Below, piece by piece: positions 8,398 through 17,138 of a stretch of DNA of 64,000 nucleotides. The stretch spans positions 124,001-188,000 of the forward strand of contig NZ_JAGGKI010000011.1 in assembly GCF_017873605.1 (NCBI RefSeq), given 5' to 3'. Source of the DNA: Paenibacillus lactis. GTDB lineage: Bacteria; Bacillota; Bacilli; Paenibacillales; Paenibacillaceae. Numbering within the stretch: position 1 is the first letter of the stretch; each line of letters opens with the position of its first letter. The notes under the pieces are model-generated. The model searched no databases. It was given only the letters and a program-made list of their open reading frames with translations, and was not told the origin of the DNA. The position numbers and the translations under genes were made by a program.

Positions 8398-9267
8398 TTA
8401 CTCGCCTCCGCTTCTTTGTTTACCGCTACGATTGCGCTTACCGGAGCGATTGTACGATCGATTACCACTGCGGTTACGTTTGCCTGAACGATGCTTGGAT
8501 TGATTGCCGCCTGTCCAATTCATCCAGTCTCCGGCCGTTTGGTTGCCGCCAGTACGGTTCCCTCTGGATTGATTGCCACCTGTGCGGTTGCCTGCGGTTT
8601 GGTTACCGCCTGTGCGATTGCCACGTGTTTGGTTGCCGCCTGTGCGATTGCCACGTGTTTGGTTGCCGCCTGTGCGATTGCCTCGTGTTTGGTTGCCGCC
8701 AGAACGGTTGCCTCCCGACTGGTTACCTTGCGCTTGGTTACCGCCTGAACGGTTGCCTCCCGATTGGTTACCTTGCGCTTGATTGCCTTGAGATTGATTA
8801 CCTTTGGAGCTGCTGTTTTGATTCTGGTTACCGCCGGATTGGTTACTATTCCCGCCGCGGATTACGGTAATCGATTTAATATGACTTACCGGAACGTGAA
8901 CGACCTCTTGTCCTTTCACCGTTAAGATCAAATAATTCTGGTTCACGTCGACGATGATACCCTCGATTTTTTCCGGTCCGCCGCGGTTTACTTTCACATA
9001 GCGATAACGAAGGGCTTGCATAACACCAACGAAGTCGTAGGCCCTGATCGGATTGACAATGCTCTCTCTTTCTCCACCAGATTTACCCGTATCCGTGATG
9101 CTTTTGACATGCTCGTCTTTAACATAAACGAAACCGCCGTCAGCAACTGCAACCAAGTAGTCGGATTGGGCATCCAGCAGAAGACCTTCGATGGAATCCG
9201 GTCCACCGCGATTGATCTTTACGTTTCTTCCTACCAAGTTCCCGAAGCCAAACCTGTTGTAAGCCAT
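8398..9267 (-). CDS. cotB: CotB-like spore coat protein with Asn/Gly/Arg/Ser/Thr repeat tail
   Basis: Outer spore coat protein of the CotB type, 289 aa. Two N-terminal modules repeat the CotB signature: VKINRGGPDSIEGLLLDAQS ending in VKDEHVKSIT, and VKVNRGGPEKIEGIIVDVNQ ending in VPVSHIKSITV. The C-terminal half (from about residue 140) is low complexity, built from GGNQ(T/S)xGNR(T/S) units, and ends in a basic SGKRNRSG region. The second of two close ATGs is chosen because AAGGAG sits 7 bases before it. The gene is divergent from a CotH kinase gene 208 bases away. In Bacillus subtilis CotH phosphorylates the Ser-rich tail of CotB; here the tail offers many Ser/Thr but in a different Asn/Gly context. 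Confidence 0.85.
   Translation of the reverse strand: MAYNRFGFGNLVGRNVKINRGGPDSIEGLLLDAQSDYLVAVADGGFVYVKDEHVKSITDTGKSGGERESIVNPIRAYDFVGVMQALRYRYVKVNRGGPEKIEGIIVDVNQNYLILTVKGQEVVHVPVSHIKSITVIRGGNSNQSGGNQNQNSSSKGNQSQGNQAQGNQSGGNRSGGNQAQGNQSGGNRSGGNQTRGNRTGGNQTRGNRTGGNQTRGNRTGGNQTAGNRTGGNQSRGNRTGGNQTAGDWMNWTGGNQSKHRSGKRNRSGNRSYNRSGKRNRSGKQRSGGE
8551..8730. repeat. 30-bp tandem repeats inside the cotB-like gene
   Basis: Period-30 repeat, with near-identical units starting at 8581, 8611, 8641 and 8671 (for example TGTGCGATTGCCACGTGTTT plus 10 bases) and diverged units on both sides. Each unit encodes the 10-residue block TGGNQTRGNR or a variant. Such an array is prone to copy-number change. Confidence 0.9.
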
Positions 9268-9475
9268 GTCCATGCTCCTTTCAAGGATTTATTTTCGACA
9301 GATCAAGAATGGTAAGATCTCGGGCATGATCACGAAAGCTGTAGATACCCCTCAACTGTCCATCAGGTCTGTCGGTAATATACTTATATGTTTCATGTAA
9401 TAGAAAGGAACTGGTTTAATATAATCAAGCAGACAAATTCAAACGATAGTCTATCAGTTTGAAGGAGGTAGCTTC

Positions 9476-10522
9476 ATGCCTTTGCCTGTGTATCGAGTAA
9501 TGATCAAAGACAAGGATTATGAACAGTTAAACAGCAATATCTGGTCCAATCGTTTTGTGCCGGGACAGCTCGTTATCGGCGGAAAAAGAATACCGATACG
9601 TATTCGCTACCGGGGAGGGCATACCCGAGAATATCCGAAAAAATCCTATGAAATTAGAACCTCCAAATATACCTACCACTTTAATGCTGAATATGATGAC
9701 CCTTCCTTGATTCGAAATGCGCTTTCCTTTCAATTTTTCAATTCGATTCATGTGCCAAGCCCTTCGACCCGGCACTGCGTGCTTACGCTGAACAATGAAA
9801 AGCTTGGGGTATATCTAAATATAGAGGCTGTAAAGACTCCCTTTTTTCGAAAAAGAGGGATTCCAGTTCGAAGCATCATTTATGCGGTTAACGACAACGC
9901 CGACTTTACAGATAAACGATCGTCGGGCAAATCTTTCTTCTCTGGCTATAATCTTATAAAAGGCTCAGAGCGGGATCGCTTAAAACTATCTAACTTTATT
10001 CAGGGGATTCACCAGAAAGAAGGTGCCGAGCTGCAGCAATATCTTCGCAGGCACCTGGACATCGAAAATTACTTGCGGTGGTTATGCGGCGCGGTATTAA
10101 CGGGGAATTATGATGGCTTTAACCAAAACTATACCTTGTTTGAGCACGGAAAAAGCAGAACATATCGCATGATCCCATGGGACTACGAGGGGACTTGGGG
10201 AAGGAATTGTTATGGGAAAATAGTAGATTCAAACCTTGTGAAAATTCAAGGTTACAATAAACTAACGGAGAAGGTATTGTCCTTTCGTTCACACAGGCAA
10301 AGGTATAAGGCTCTCTTGTCAGGATTTCTTGAATCGGTATTTACGGTGAGACGTCAACTGCCCCTCGTATACAAGATGCATGATGCCATTGCTGCTGACG
10401 TTTATAAGGACCCCAATCATAAATGGAGCACGAAGGTGTTCGACGCAGAGCCGGATACCATAAGGAAATATATTGACCAAAGAAGGCAGGATATTTTAAG
10501 CCAGCTAGGCTCATTGGATTAA
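9476..10522 (+). CDS. cotH: CotH-family spore coat protein kinase
   Basis: Atypical protein kinase of the CotH family, 348 aa. In the spore it phosphorylates coat proteins, chiefly CotB and CotG, and controls outer coat assembly. Family features are IPIRIRYRGGHTREYPKKSY near the N-terminus (the Lys/Arg-rich nucleotide-binding strand region), the catalytic TGNYDGFNQNYTLFEH, and the metal-binding IPWDYEGTWG. GAAGGAGG lies ideally before the ATG. The gene is divergent from the cotB-like gene, the same partner relation as in B. subtilis, though no separate cotG is visible. The shared 208-bp region probably carries late mother-cell promoters, but no clean sigma-K site could be assigned by eye. Confidence 0.9.
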   Translation: MPLPVYRVMIKDKDYEQLNSNIWSNRFVPGQLVIGGKRIPIRIRYRGGHTREYPKKSYEIRTSKYTYHFNAEYDDPSLIRNALSFQFFNSIHVPSPSTRHCVLTLNNEKLGVYLNIEAVKTPFFRKRGIPVRSIIYAVNDNADFTDKRSSGKSFFSGYNLIKGSERDRLKLSNFIQGIHQKEGAELQQYLRRHLDIENYLRWLCGAVLTGNYDGFNQNYTLFEHGKSRTYRMIPWDYEGTWGRNCYGKIVDSNLVKIQGYNKLTEKVLSFRSHRQRYKALLSGFLESVFTVRRQLPLVYKMHDAIAADVYKDPNHKWSTKVFDAEPDTIRKYIDQRRQDILSQLGSLD

Positions 10523-10651
10523 ACGCAACAACAAGCCCAGTTGTAGGCTAATTTACCTTGTCAATGAAACAGACCAAAATCAAAAAAATCCTTGAAAATC
10601 GGCCTACACCCTGAGGTTTATCGGGTAAAGGCCTTTTCACATTGAATTTAA

Positions 10652-11341
10652 CTATATATGCTTCCACCAAATTCCTGCACATTCCGGAACCGTTGACCAC
10701 TGATTGTCGAGGATCTTCCGCCCAAGCTCTTCGCCAAAGAAAAACTCGGTGCATTGTCTGGCTTCTTCGACATGGCTAAAGGTATAGTCCATTCGGATCC
10801 ACTTGTGCTGGAAGCCGTATTCCTCTTCAAGTGCTGTATAATACTTCGTCAGAAATCCGGGAGGATTCGGGGTTTCCGTCCCCGTGCCCATCGTCTCGAA
10901 TATGATGATGGTGGCATGTGGCTTCAGCACACGGTGAAGTTCAGACATGACCCGTTCTAAATTTTCCGCCCAATCGTCATTGTCCGTATTGGCTAAATAA
11001 CCGATACTCCAGCCCTAAACCGCCAAATCTATCGATTTATCGGCCAGGGGCAGCTCCCTATGGTCTGCAACAACCGCACTCCAATTACGCTCAAGCCCTT
11101 GCCCAATTAATTTTTGATCTAAGAGCTCCAGCATGGGAGCAGAAATGTCCGTACAGATTAATGAACCCGCATCCTTCGCAACAGCACTTGATAACCGGCC
11201 GGTTCCCGCTCCTAGATCCAGGACCGCTAAATCCTGAAAATTCCGGATCCCCCGGATCACTTCAGATAATTCAGGCTGCTTACTAATCATCAACTCATAG
11301 ATATCCGATTGATTTTGATAAATCTGTTCATGTGTAGCCAT
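10652..11341 (-). pseudogene. SAM-dependent methyltransferase interrupted by an in-frame stop
   Basis: Class I methyltransferase. The first half holds the SAM-binding motif VLDLGAGTGRLSSAVAKDAG with the following acidic loop (ICTDISAPML) and ADHRELPLADKSIDLAV. A TAG at 11015-11017 then interrupts the frame. Reading through in the same frame gives GWSIGYLANTDNDDWAENLE and continues into MSELHRVLKPHATIIIFET, the normal next block of the fold. Only one codon separates an intact full-length protein (about 229 codons) from the observed state. It lies 21 bases after the broken phosphatase gene, so the two formed an operon. Either a recent nonsense mutation or a sequencing error explains it. Confidence 0.82.
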
Positions 11342-11362
11342 ACGCGATCACTCTTTTCTGAA

Positions 11363-12002
11363 TTATTTGATAGACCTAGCTAAAAGCCCCTTACAATGCT
11401 TCATCGTATTCTTTTCGGTAATCTTCCATTGATTCAAGATCTTCTCAACCGTATGCACACTTGTGTTATCAATTGGAAAGAACGGACTTTTGTTGGTCCA
11501 ATCCTGACCGTTTAAATGATAATACAAGACATTAATGACACCGCCATGGGTAACTAGCAGAACATTCGACTTCACTTCTTGACATTCAAGCTTCCTGCAT
11601 AAGCTCTCAAATGCTTTGATAATTCGGTTATAAAAATGCTTCGGTGTTTCCCCTCCCGGAAAAGGAGCATCCATGTCCAGCGTATTGAAGTAAACACCTG
11701 GATACCGTTTCTCGGCTTCTTGATTTGGCATACCTGCTAAATACCCGTTTTTCCTTTCCCTCCAAATCTTCGGAGTAAATGGTTTCTTTGTTAATAATTC
11801 GTTCAATCTCCCTAGCCGTTTCAACTGCGCGTGGTAGATCACTGCTCATTATTGTGCGAATCCCATATTCGTCTTGGTAACGATGCAGAAACTCCCCAAG
11901 CCTCCTCGATTGGAACACGCCTTGCTCGATTAACCCCCTGCTGCTCCATCCCCCTCGAAAGCCCTCTTCATCTGCGCCGTGTCTTACAAGAAATATCTTC
12001 AT
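11363..12002 (-). pseudogene. Histidine phosphatase (phosphoglycerate mutase-like) with a frameshift
   Basis: Histidine phosphatase superfamily protein. The start, MKIFLVRHGADEEGF with the catalytic RHG, is followed by SDLPRAVETAREIERI in one frame. Near 11745-11765 the homologous reading moves to another frame (WRERKNGYLAGMPNQEAEKR, then FPGGETPKHFYNRII and LLVTHGGVINVLYYHL, which carries the second catalytic His). The family normally has a REWNNG-like motif where the frames cross, so a single-base change in the A/G-rich stretch accounts for the break. Start ATG at 12002 with GGAG 9 bases upstream. Upstream partner of the interrupted methyltransferase. Confidence 0.82.
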
Positions 12003-12095
12003 ATGTAGTTTCTCCATCAAAGTAGTTTGTTTCGTGCTATTATGTCATTTACGCTTCACCCGTTACGGAACGACCCGATTCGGAATTGCTCTTAC

Positions 12096-12446
12096 TTATA
12101 ACTTCTTCTCGTAATAATATCCCTTCAATATGATCTGTTTGGTATCTTGGGTCACTTCGTCGTCAGCATCGAGATTAGCTATTTCACTCCTCGGAAATGA
12201 GTTTGGAGAAGAGGCGTAATAAAAATCCCCGTATTTAGTTACCACCCTTTCTGCAGGTTCGCTTCGAACTCTTCGATCGTAATCTTTTTGCCAATCCTGC
12301 ATGGCTTTTGGAGATGGGGCTGCATTATGAATAGTTGTGTTTAAACTTTGATAATAATCTATAAATCCTCTGACCATATAAACCGAACCCAGTAATGCTA
12401 GACAACTTAATGCAATGATAATAATTCTAATATGCTTCTTATTCAT
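12096..12446 (-). CDS. Small membrane-anchored protein, unknown function
   Basis: 116-aa protein with a single N-terminal helix (IRIIIIALSCLALLGSVYMV) and a hydrophilic outside domain rich in Asp, Lys and Tyr. There is no Cys after the helix in a lipobox context, so it is probably a membrane-anchored rather than a lipidated protein. The ribosome site AAAGGAGGGAGGGGC before the ATG is very strong. It is encoded upstream of the decayed phosphatase-methyltransferase pair on the same strand but separated by about 90 bases. The size and layout recall short DUF3139-type proteins, but the match is not firm. Confidence 0.6.
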   Translation of the reverse strand: MNKKHIRIIIIALSCLALLGSVYMVRGFIDYYQSLNTTIHNAAPSPKAMQDWQKDYDRRVRSEPAERVVTKYGDFYYASSPNSFPRSEIANLDADDEVTQDTKQIILKGYYYEKKL

Positions 12447-12700
12447 GCCCCTCCCTCCTTTGCAGTGGATAGCTCCAAATCGTCATTCAGCGCAATCACC
12501 TCGCTTAAATTCGAATCCATGTGGGCTATAACAGTCACAGGCATTCAGTTTTTAAATATATACTCTATTGGGTAATTATAACATCCAATAACATCACTGG
12601 AATACAAAATACGAGCCTGAGCATGCTCAACCGGTTTGAATTGCTCTAACCGCTTAAGACATCACCCGCTTCGGTCGCCGCATCGCTATCCGATCTGCTT

Positions 12701-12740
12701 ATAATAAAAGCCTTCCAAGGAACCATCCCTTTGAAGGCTT
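12701..12740 (-). terminator. Rho-independent terminator after the SPL-family gene
   Basis: On the minus strand AAGCCTTCAAAGG and CCTTGGAAGGCTT form a stem followed by TTTATTAT. It lies about 30 bases past the stop at 12771. The rest of 12447-12700 shows no gene, repeat or clear promoter. Confidence 0.75.
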
Positions 12741-12770
12741 AACTGATATATGAATGTTGCTGCGATTCAC

Positions 12771-13589
12771 TCATGGTTCGAATCCCTTTTGACTCACATA
12801 CAGCTGATCTTCCGGAAATACCGTGCGAAACCGATCATATACGACCCGATAGGCGGAAGGGTGGTACCATTCCTCAAGTCCGAGCACTCTATACAGCTCG
12901 TTCAAAGCGAGCTTCTTCGTGCGTTTCCCGCCGCTCCCGTCACCCATGAAATAATCGTCGATACATACGCGATGGACAAGCGGGCGCAGGATCTCAGGGA
13001 ATTTCTCCGTGCTTGGCAGCACGGGAGCAATCGCGGCTTGCGTCCGGATTCCGGCATCTCTCAGCTGTTCAAGGGCCTTCAATCTGGCCTGGATCGGCGG
13101 AGCCGAAGGCGTAAATTGCTTTCGGATGTCCTCCCTGTCCGTCTCCACCGTCATGCTGACCCGGACCCGATCCCCTAATTGCTGCAGCAGATCAATATCC
13201 CGCCGAACCAACGGACTGCGAGTCTGCACCAATAGAAAATCCGGCGGATCCGCGGCCATGACCTCCAGTATCATGCGAGTCACTTCCTCCTTCGCTTCTG
13301 CCGGCTGGTACGGGTCGGTGCTCGAGGACATGAAGATGGTAACCGGCCCCTTCTGCTTGGCTCGACTCAGCTCCTTGCGAAGAGTTTCGGCCGCTCCTTG
13401 CTTCACATCGACCCAGGAGCCCCACTCCTGCTTGCGAAATAAAGAGACAGGCATTTGCCTCACATAACAATACGAACAGGCAAAGCTGCAGCCCGTATAC
13501 GGATTCAAGGTATGGCTGTATCCGTTCAAAAACCCGGTTCCTTTATTAAGCAATGTCTTCGGCGTTTTATACTGAACCTCCGTTTTCAT
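12771..13589 (-). CDS. SPL-family radical SAM protein
   Basis: Radical SAM enzyme of 272 aa in the spore photoproduct lyase-like family. The 4Fe-4S cluster motif is C34-x3-C38-x2-C41 (GCSFACSYCYVRQMP), followed by FMSSSTDPYQPAE, LLVQTRSPLVRRDIDLLQQL and VSMTVETDREDIRKQFTPSA, all typical of this family. It is shorter than true SplB (about 340 aa), so it is more likely one of the SplB-like proteins of unknown substrate than the DNA repair enzyme itself. The gene is monocistronic and has its own terminator. Confidence 0.85.
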   Translation of the reverse strand: MKTEVQYKTPKTLLNKGTGFLNGYSHTLNPYTGCSFACSYCYVRQMPVSLFRKQEWGSWVDVKQGAAETLRKELSRAKQKGPVTIFMSSSTDPYQPAEAKEEVTRMILEVMAADPPDFLLVQTRSPLVRRDIDLLQQLGDRVRVSMTVETDREDIRKQFTPSAPPIQARLKALEQLRDAGIRTQAAIAPVLPSTEKFPEILRPLVHRVCIDDYFMGDGSGGKRTKKLALNELYRVLGLEEWYHPSAYRVVYDRFRTVFPEDQLYVSQKGFEP

Positions 13590-13900
13590 AAGGTCCCCCC
13601 TTGTCTGCTCAGGCCAATATTCCCTTTATCTTCATGAAGACAACGAGAAGCGAGTTCCTTCTATAGTATACTGAAACCTTCAGCTTCGCCAGCCAGAAGC
13701 CGAATCACAAGCTTGCCGCTCTCCCCTCCGACCTTGCCGTCTTTCGTGCGATGGGTATTCCCGCCAGGCTTGCGCTCCAAACATGCCGTGGATTGTGGCG
13801 ATCGCGGGAGATGTTGCATTTCTAAATCCGAAATGCTGTTCATAACGTTTATTAAGTAACTTCGTTCATATTTTGATGAAGATGAGAGGTGTGAATACTA
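13590..13900. other. Gene-poor interval with one doubtful 60-codon frame
   Basis: Between the SPL gene and the oxalate decarboxylase gene. A minus-strand frame at 13661-13843 (ending GGESGKLVIRLLAGEAEGF plus 3 residues) has neighbour-like codon use, but no ribosome site precedes its ATG and no family is recognised. It may be a gene remnant. The decarboxylase promoter should lie in the AT-rich part near 13840-13880. Confidence 0.35.
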
Positions 13901-15091
13901 TTGAGTAATGACAACAGGGATGGATATATACCCCAACCTGTACGGAATGATGGCGCCGGGTGGTGGGATTTGGGACCACGTGACATCATGCGTGACCTGG
14001 AGAACCCGGATATGCTGGTTCCGCCTGTGACGGATGCGGGTACGCTTCCCAACCTGAAATTTTCCTTTTCCGATACCTATATGCAGTTGAATCATGGCGG
14101 CTGGTCCCGGGAGGTTACCGTTCGACAGCTCCCGATTGCAACTACGCTTTCCGGGGTGAATATGGCGCTGACTCCGGGCGGTGTGCGAGAACTGCATTGG
14201 CATCAGTCGGCGGAATGGGCGATCGTCCTCGTCGGCAGCGCACGCATTACGGCAGTCGATCAGGATGGAAGAAACTTCATAGCCGATGTCGGCGTAGGTG
14301 ATCTGTGGTATTTTCCGCCGGGAATTCCCCACTCCATTCAAGGGCTGGAAAGTGGCTGCGAGTTTCTGCTGGTCTTCGATGACGGCAGCTTCTCCGACCT
14401 CAATACATTATCGATCTCTGACTGGTTCGCACATACGCCGAAAGACGTGCTGTCGGCGAATTTTGGCGTGCCCGCCAGCTCTTTTACCCATATTCCCAAA
14501 CAACAGCGATATATCTTTCAAGGAAACATTCCGGGTCCTCTTGAAAGTCAACTCGTAGCGGACCCCTATGGTACGGTGCCAAAAAGCTTCACGCATCGAC
14601 TGCTCGCACAGGAGCCGATCGTTACTCCGGGCGGGACGGTGCGGATCGTGGACTCCACCAATTTTCCAATTTCGACGACCATTGCCGCCTCATTGCTGGA
14701 GATCAAACCGGGTGCAATGCGAGAAATGCACTGGCATCCAAACAATGATGAATGGCAGTATTATATATCGGGCACTGGCCGCATGACCGTTTTTGCACCC
14801 AATGGCACGGCTCGCACTTTCGATTATCGTGCCGGCGATGTCGGATATGTGCCGTTCGCATATGGGCATTATATTCAGAATACCGGCGACCGAAGTCTGT
14901 GGGTTTTGGAAATGTTTAAGAGCAGCCGCTTTGAAGATGTTTCCCTGAATCAATGGATGGCGCTCACCCCTCATCAGCTAATTCAGGAGAACCTTCATGT
15001 AGGGTCGGAATTTATACACGCCCTGCGAAAGGAAAAAGGGTATATTGTCAAATATCCCGGTTACTCCGATTATCCAAGAACGGGAAGATAG
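13901..15091 (+). CDS. oxdC: Bicupin oxalate decarboxylase family protein with variant lid
   Basis: Manganese bicupin, 396 aa, collinear with B. subtilis OxdC (offset +4). Both metal sites are intact: H99, H101, E105, H144 in the N-terminal cupin and H277, H279, E284, H323 in the C-terminal one. The substrate Arg residues (R96 and R274) and the C-terminal Glu (E337) are present. The N-terminal active-site lid, SENS in OxdC with the proton-donor Glu at 162, reads S165-D166-L167-N168 here. Lid changes are known to shift OxdC from decarboxylase towards oxidase chemistry, so the activity may differ. The start is a TTG with GAGAGGTG about 9 bases upstream; no in-frame ATG fits. No signal peptide. 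Confidence 0.88.
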   Translation: MSNDNRDGYIPQPVRNDGAGWWDLGPRDIMRDLENPDMLVPPVTDAGTLPNLKFSFSDTYMQLNHGGWSREVTVRQLPIATTLSGVNMALTPGGVRELHWHQSAEWAIVLVGSARITAVDQDGRNFIADVGVGDLWYFPPGIPHSIQGLESGCEFLLVFDDGSFSDLNTLSISDWFAHTPKDVLSANFGVPASSFTHIPKQQRYIFQGNIPGPLESQLVADPYGTVPKSFTHRLLAQEPIVTPGGTVRIVDSTNFPISTTIAASLLEIKPGAMREMHWHPNNDEWQYYISGTGRMTVFAPNGTARTFDYRAGDVGYVPFAYGHYIQNTGDRSLWVLEMFKSSRFEDVSLNQWMALTPHQLIQENLHVGSEFIHALRKEKGYIVKYPGYSDYPRTGR

Positions 15092-15145
15092 CAGCTGCTC
15101 GCTCTTTTTCAAAAAAGTTAAAAGGATGAACAAGAAGAAACGGGC

Positions 15146-15859
15146 TCACTTGGCATCATGGAAAATGATCCCGAGGCTGTACCTGGTCCCGGAGGTGATT
15201 GTGCTCACACCATGCCGCAGCATCGTCCGGTAATATCCCCGGGTTCCCATGACTGGCCGGTGATGGGTCGGAAAGATCAAGCCAGAGCCCTGCTCCAAGG
15301 TGATGACATGCCCCCGGCTCTGCGCGCGGGGCCGCTGTTCCACCAGAAGAAATTCTCCGCCTGTATAATCGGCTTCTCGTTCGTTTAATACGAACACGAC
15401 CTGGAATGGAAAAAACACATCCCCATACAAATCCTGATGCAGACAGTTATATCCGCCTTCCTCATATTTTAGAATCAACGGCGTTGAGCGCCGCTGTTCC
15501 TGAGCATGGCATACCGCCAGAAAATCGTCCAGCCTTGCCGGGTACCTCTCCTCGCTTCCGAGCCATGCCAGCCAGCGGTTGGCCGTTAGCGCCAGCTCGG
15601 GATAGAAGCCCTCCCGGAGCTGCTGAAGCAGTTCCGGGAGGGGAGCCTGATAGTATTTATACTCACCGATCCCGAACCGGTGCCTTGCCATGTTGATCGT
15701 ACTGCGAAACCGCGATTCCTCCTGGTAAGTGCCTATGATTGCCGCGCACTCTTCCGGCAGCAGCAGCCTGGGTATCACGGCATAGCCGCGTTCATCCAGC
15801 TCCGTTTGAATCCCTTCCCAGTACAGCCCTTCAATGCGTTCGGGCAGCGTACTAGACAT
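15146..15859 (-). CDS. 2OG-Fe(II) oxygenase of the Ada-operon type (Oxygenase-NA)
   Basis: 237-aa non-haem iron oxygenase. Iron and 2-oxoglutarate binding residues can be seen: the H-x-D in NCLHQDLYGDVFFPFQ, a distal His in LRHGVSTI, and the Arg in SGTRYSLGIIFHDA. GGEFLLVEQRPR and HHRPVMGTRGYYR are characteristic of the Pfam family named for oxidative demethylation of damaged DNA (formerly DUF2086). The start at 15859 overlaps the end of the methyltransferase gene by 8 bases and has AAGGAG about 10 bases upstream, so translation is coupled; the longer frame to 15904 is unlikely. It is the third gene of an adaptive-response operon and may fill the place of AlkB. That role is inferred from family and context. 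Confidence 0.87.
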   Translation of the reverse strand: MSSTLPERIEGLYWEGIQTELDERGYAVIPRLLLPEECAAIIGTYQEESRFRSTINMARHRFGIGEYKYYQAPLPELLQQLREGFYPELALTANRWLAWLGSEERYPARLDDFLAVCHAQEQRRSTPLILKYEEGGYNCLHQDLYGDVFFPFQVVFVLNEREADYTGGEFLLVEQRPRAQSRGHVITLEQGSGLIFPTHHRPVMGTRGYYRTMLRHGVSTITSGTRYSLGIIFHDAK

Positions 15860-16406
15860 ACTCCGCGGTCTCCTTCTGAATCGCTTGCTCATGTTTACGC
15901 TCAAGCTCCAGCAGCTGGCTCTTCATCGCAAGGCCTCCGCGATAGCCCGTCAAGGCCCCATTTTTGCCGATAACCCGGTGACATGGTACGGTGACCAAGA
16001 GAGGATTCGCCCCGATGGCGGCCCCTACCGCTCGAACGGCAGCCGGCTTTCCGATGCTTTGGGCGATGTCCGTATACGTCATCGTCTTCCCGTATGGGAT
16101 TTGGCACAGTGCACGCCACACCGCCTTTTGAAAAGGAGTCCCCTTATAATCCATGGCCATCTCGAACCGGTCACGCTTTCCCTGCAAATATTCCTCCAGC
16201 TCTCTTACATAGGGCTTCATAATGCGGTCATCCTGCACAAGCCCAGCACCGGGATATTTAGCAGCGACCCATTCCGCCATCTCGTCAAACGTCTTATCCT
16301 GTGAACCGACATAGCATAATCCTTGCTCCGTTGCCGCGATGTACATGCTCCAGCGAGCATGAGTCAGCCGCGTCCAGCGGATCACATCAGGATTGGATTC
16401 CATCAT
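15852..16406 (-). CDS. adaB: Methylated-DNA--protein-cysteine methyltransferase (AdaB/Ogt)
   Basis: Suicide repair protein, 184 aa, that takes the methyl group from O6-methylguanine onto its own Cys. The active site LLVTVPCHRVIGKNG holds the acceptor at C142; the helix-turn-helix part (PYGKTMTYTDIAQSIGKPAA) and the following VRAVGAAIGANP are standard. GGAGG lies about 9 bases before the ATG, inside the last codons of adaA (20-base overlap). The downstream oxygenase gene overlaps its stop. This order, regulator then methyltransferase, matches the adaA-adaB operon of B. subtilis. Confidence 0.93.
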   Translation of the reverse strand: MMESNPDVIRWTRLTHARWSMYIAATEQGLCYVGSQDKTFDEMAEWVAAKYPGAGLVQDDRIMKPYVRELEEYLQGKRDRFEMAMDYKGTPFQKAVWRALCQIPYGKTMTYTDIAQSIGKPAAVRAVGAAIGANPLLVTVPCHRVIGKNGALTGYRGGLAMKSQLLELERKHEQAIQKETAEYV

Positions 16407-16989
16407 GATTCATTACCTCCATACTTGAATAATTTAAAGCTTGCCGGCGATAGCTTAAAGGAGTCGTCCCGGTCTTCTTCTTAAACAAAGTTACGAAGTA
16501 AGCCGCATTCTCTATCCCGACCAATTGACCGATATCAGCGATAGGTTTAGCCGTATCCGTCAGGAGCTGCTTGGCTTTATCGACACGCAGCTTCTGGATA
16601 TATTCCGTCGGGGTCATTCCGGTGACCCGCTTGAATATGCGGTGAAGGTGATACGGACTGCCGTGACTCACATCGGCCAACAGATCCAGCGTTAGCTGCT
16701 CGTTGTAGTTTTTATCGATGTACTCCTTGACAAGCTCGATCCATTCGTGGTCCGGCAGGCGCTCTCCCGTTGGCTTACACCGTTTGCATGGACGGAATTG
16801 CTCGGATCTTGCTTCATCCGCCGATTGAAATACGCGCACATTTTCTTTTTTCGGGGGCCTGGACTTGCAGGAAGGTCTGCAGAAAATCCCGGTCGTTTCG
16901 ACCGCATAAAAAAACTTGCCGTCACTCGCTTTATCATTTTCGATGATCGCCTTCCACTGTGCTTCGGTTGGCTCGATCCGGTTGGCCAC
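16387..16989 (-). CDS. adaA: AdaA: methylphosphotriester methyltransferase and transcriptional activator
   Basis: 200-aa sensor of DNA alkylation. The N-terminal zinc domain has four Cys (C37 and C41 in GIFCRPSCKSRPP, C68 and C71 in RPCKRCKP); C37 is the expected methyl acceptor from phosphotriesters. The C-terminal half is an AraC-type double helix-turn-helix (HLHRIFKRVTGMTPTEYIQK, then ENAAYFVTLFKKKTGTTPLS). When methylated it should activate its own operon and probably the divergent alkA. It lacks the O6-methylguanine domain found in E. coli Ada; that function is the next gene. Confidence 0.94.
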   Translation of the reverse strand: MANRIEPTEAQWKAIIENDKASDGKFFYAVETTGIFCRPSCKSRPPKKENVRVFQSADEARSEQFRPCKRCKPTGERLPDHEWIELVKEYIDKNYNEQLTLDLLADVSHGSPYHLHRIFKRVTGMTPTEYIQKLRVDKAKQLLTDTAKPIADIGQLVGIENAAYFVTLFKKKTGTTPLSYRRQALNYSSMEVMNHDGIQS

Positions 16990-17075
16990 GTTTCATTCAC
17001 CTCCGCTAACATTATAACCACAGGTTCGGCTCGTTGTACGGTTTTTGGAATATAAGAGCAAGATTACAAAATGAT

Positions 17076-17104
17076 TTGCTTCCGTAGTATGGTACAAATA
17101 GTAT
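17076..17104 (+). promoter_or_regulatory. Probable alkA promoter
   Basis: TTGCTT, a 17-base spacer, then TAGTAT, 35 bases before the alkA start. It lies in the 149-bp region shared with adaA, where an Ada-binding site would be expected. The Ada site itself was not identified. Confidence 0.5.
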
Positions 17105-17138
17105 AAGAGATAATTAGAGCGAAAGGAAACGATGAATC

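Noticed and set aside
8491..8870. Plus-strand open frames with repetitive peptides
   Set aside because: They are the antisense reading of the 30-bp repeats in the cotB-like gene.
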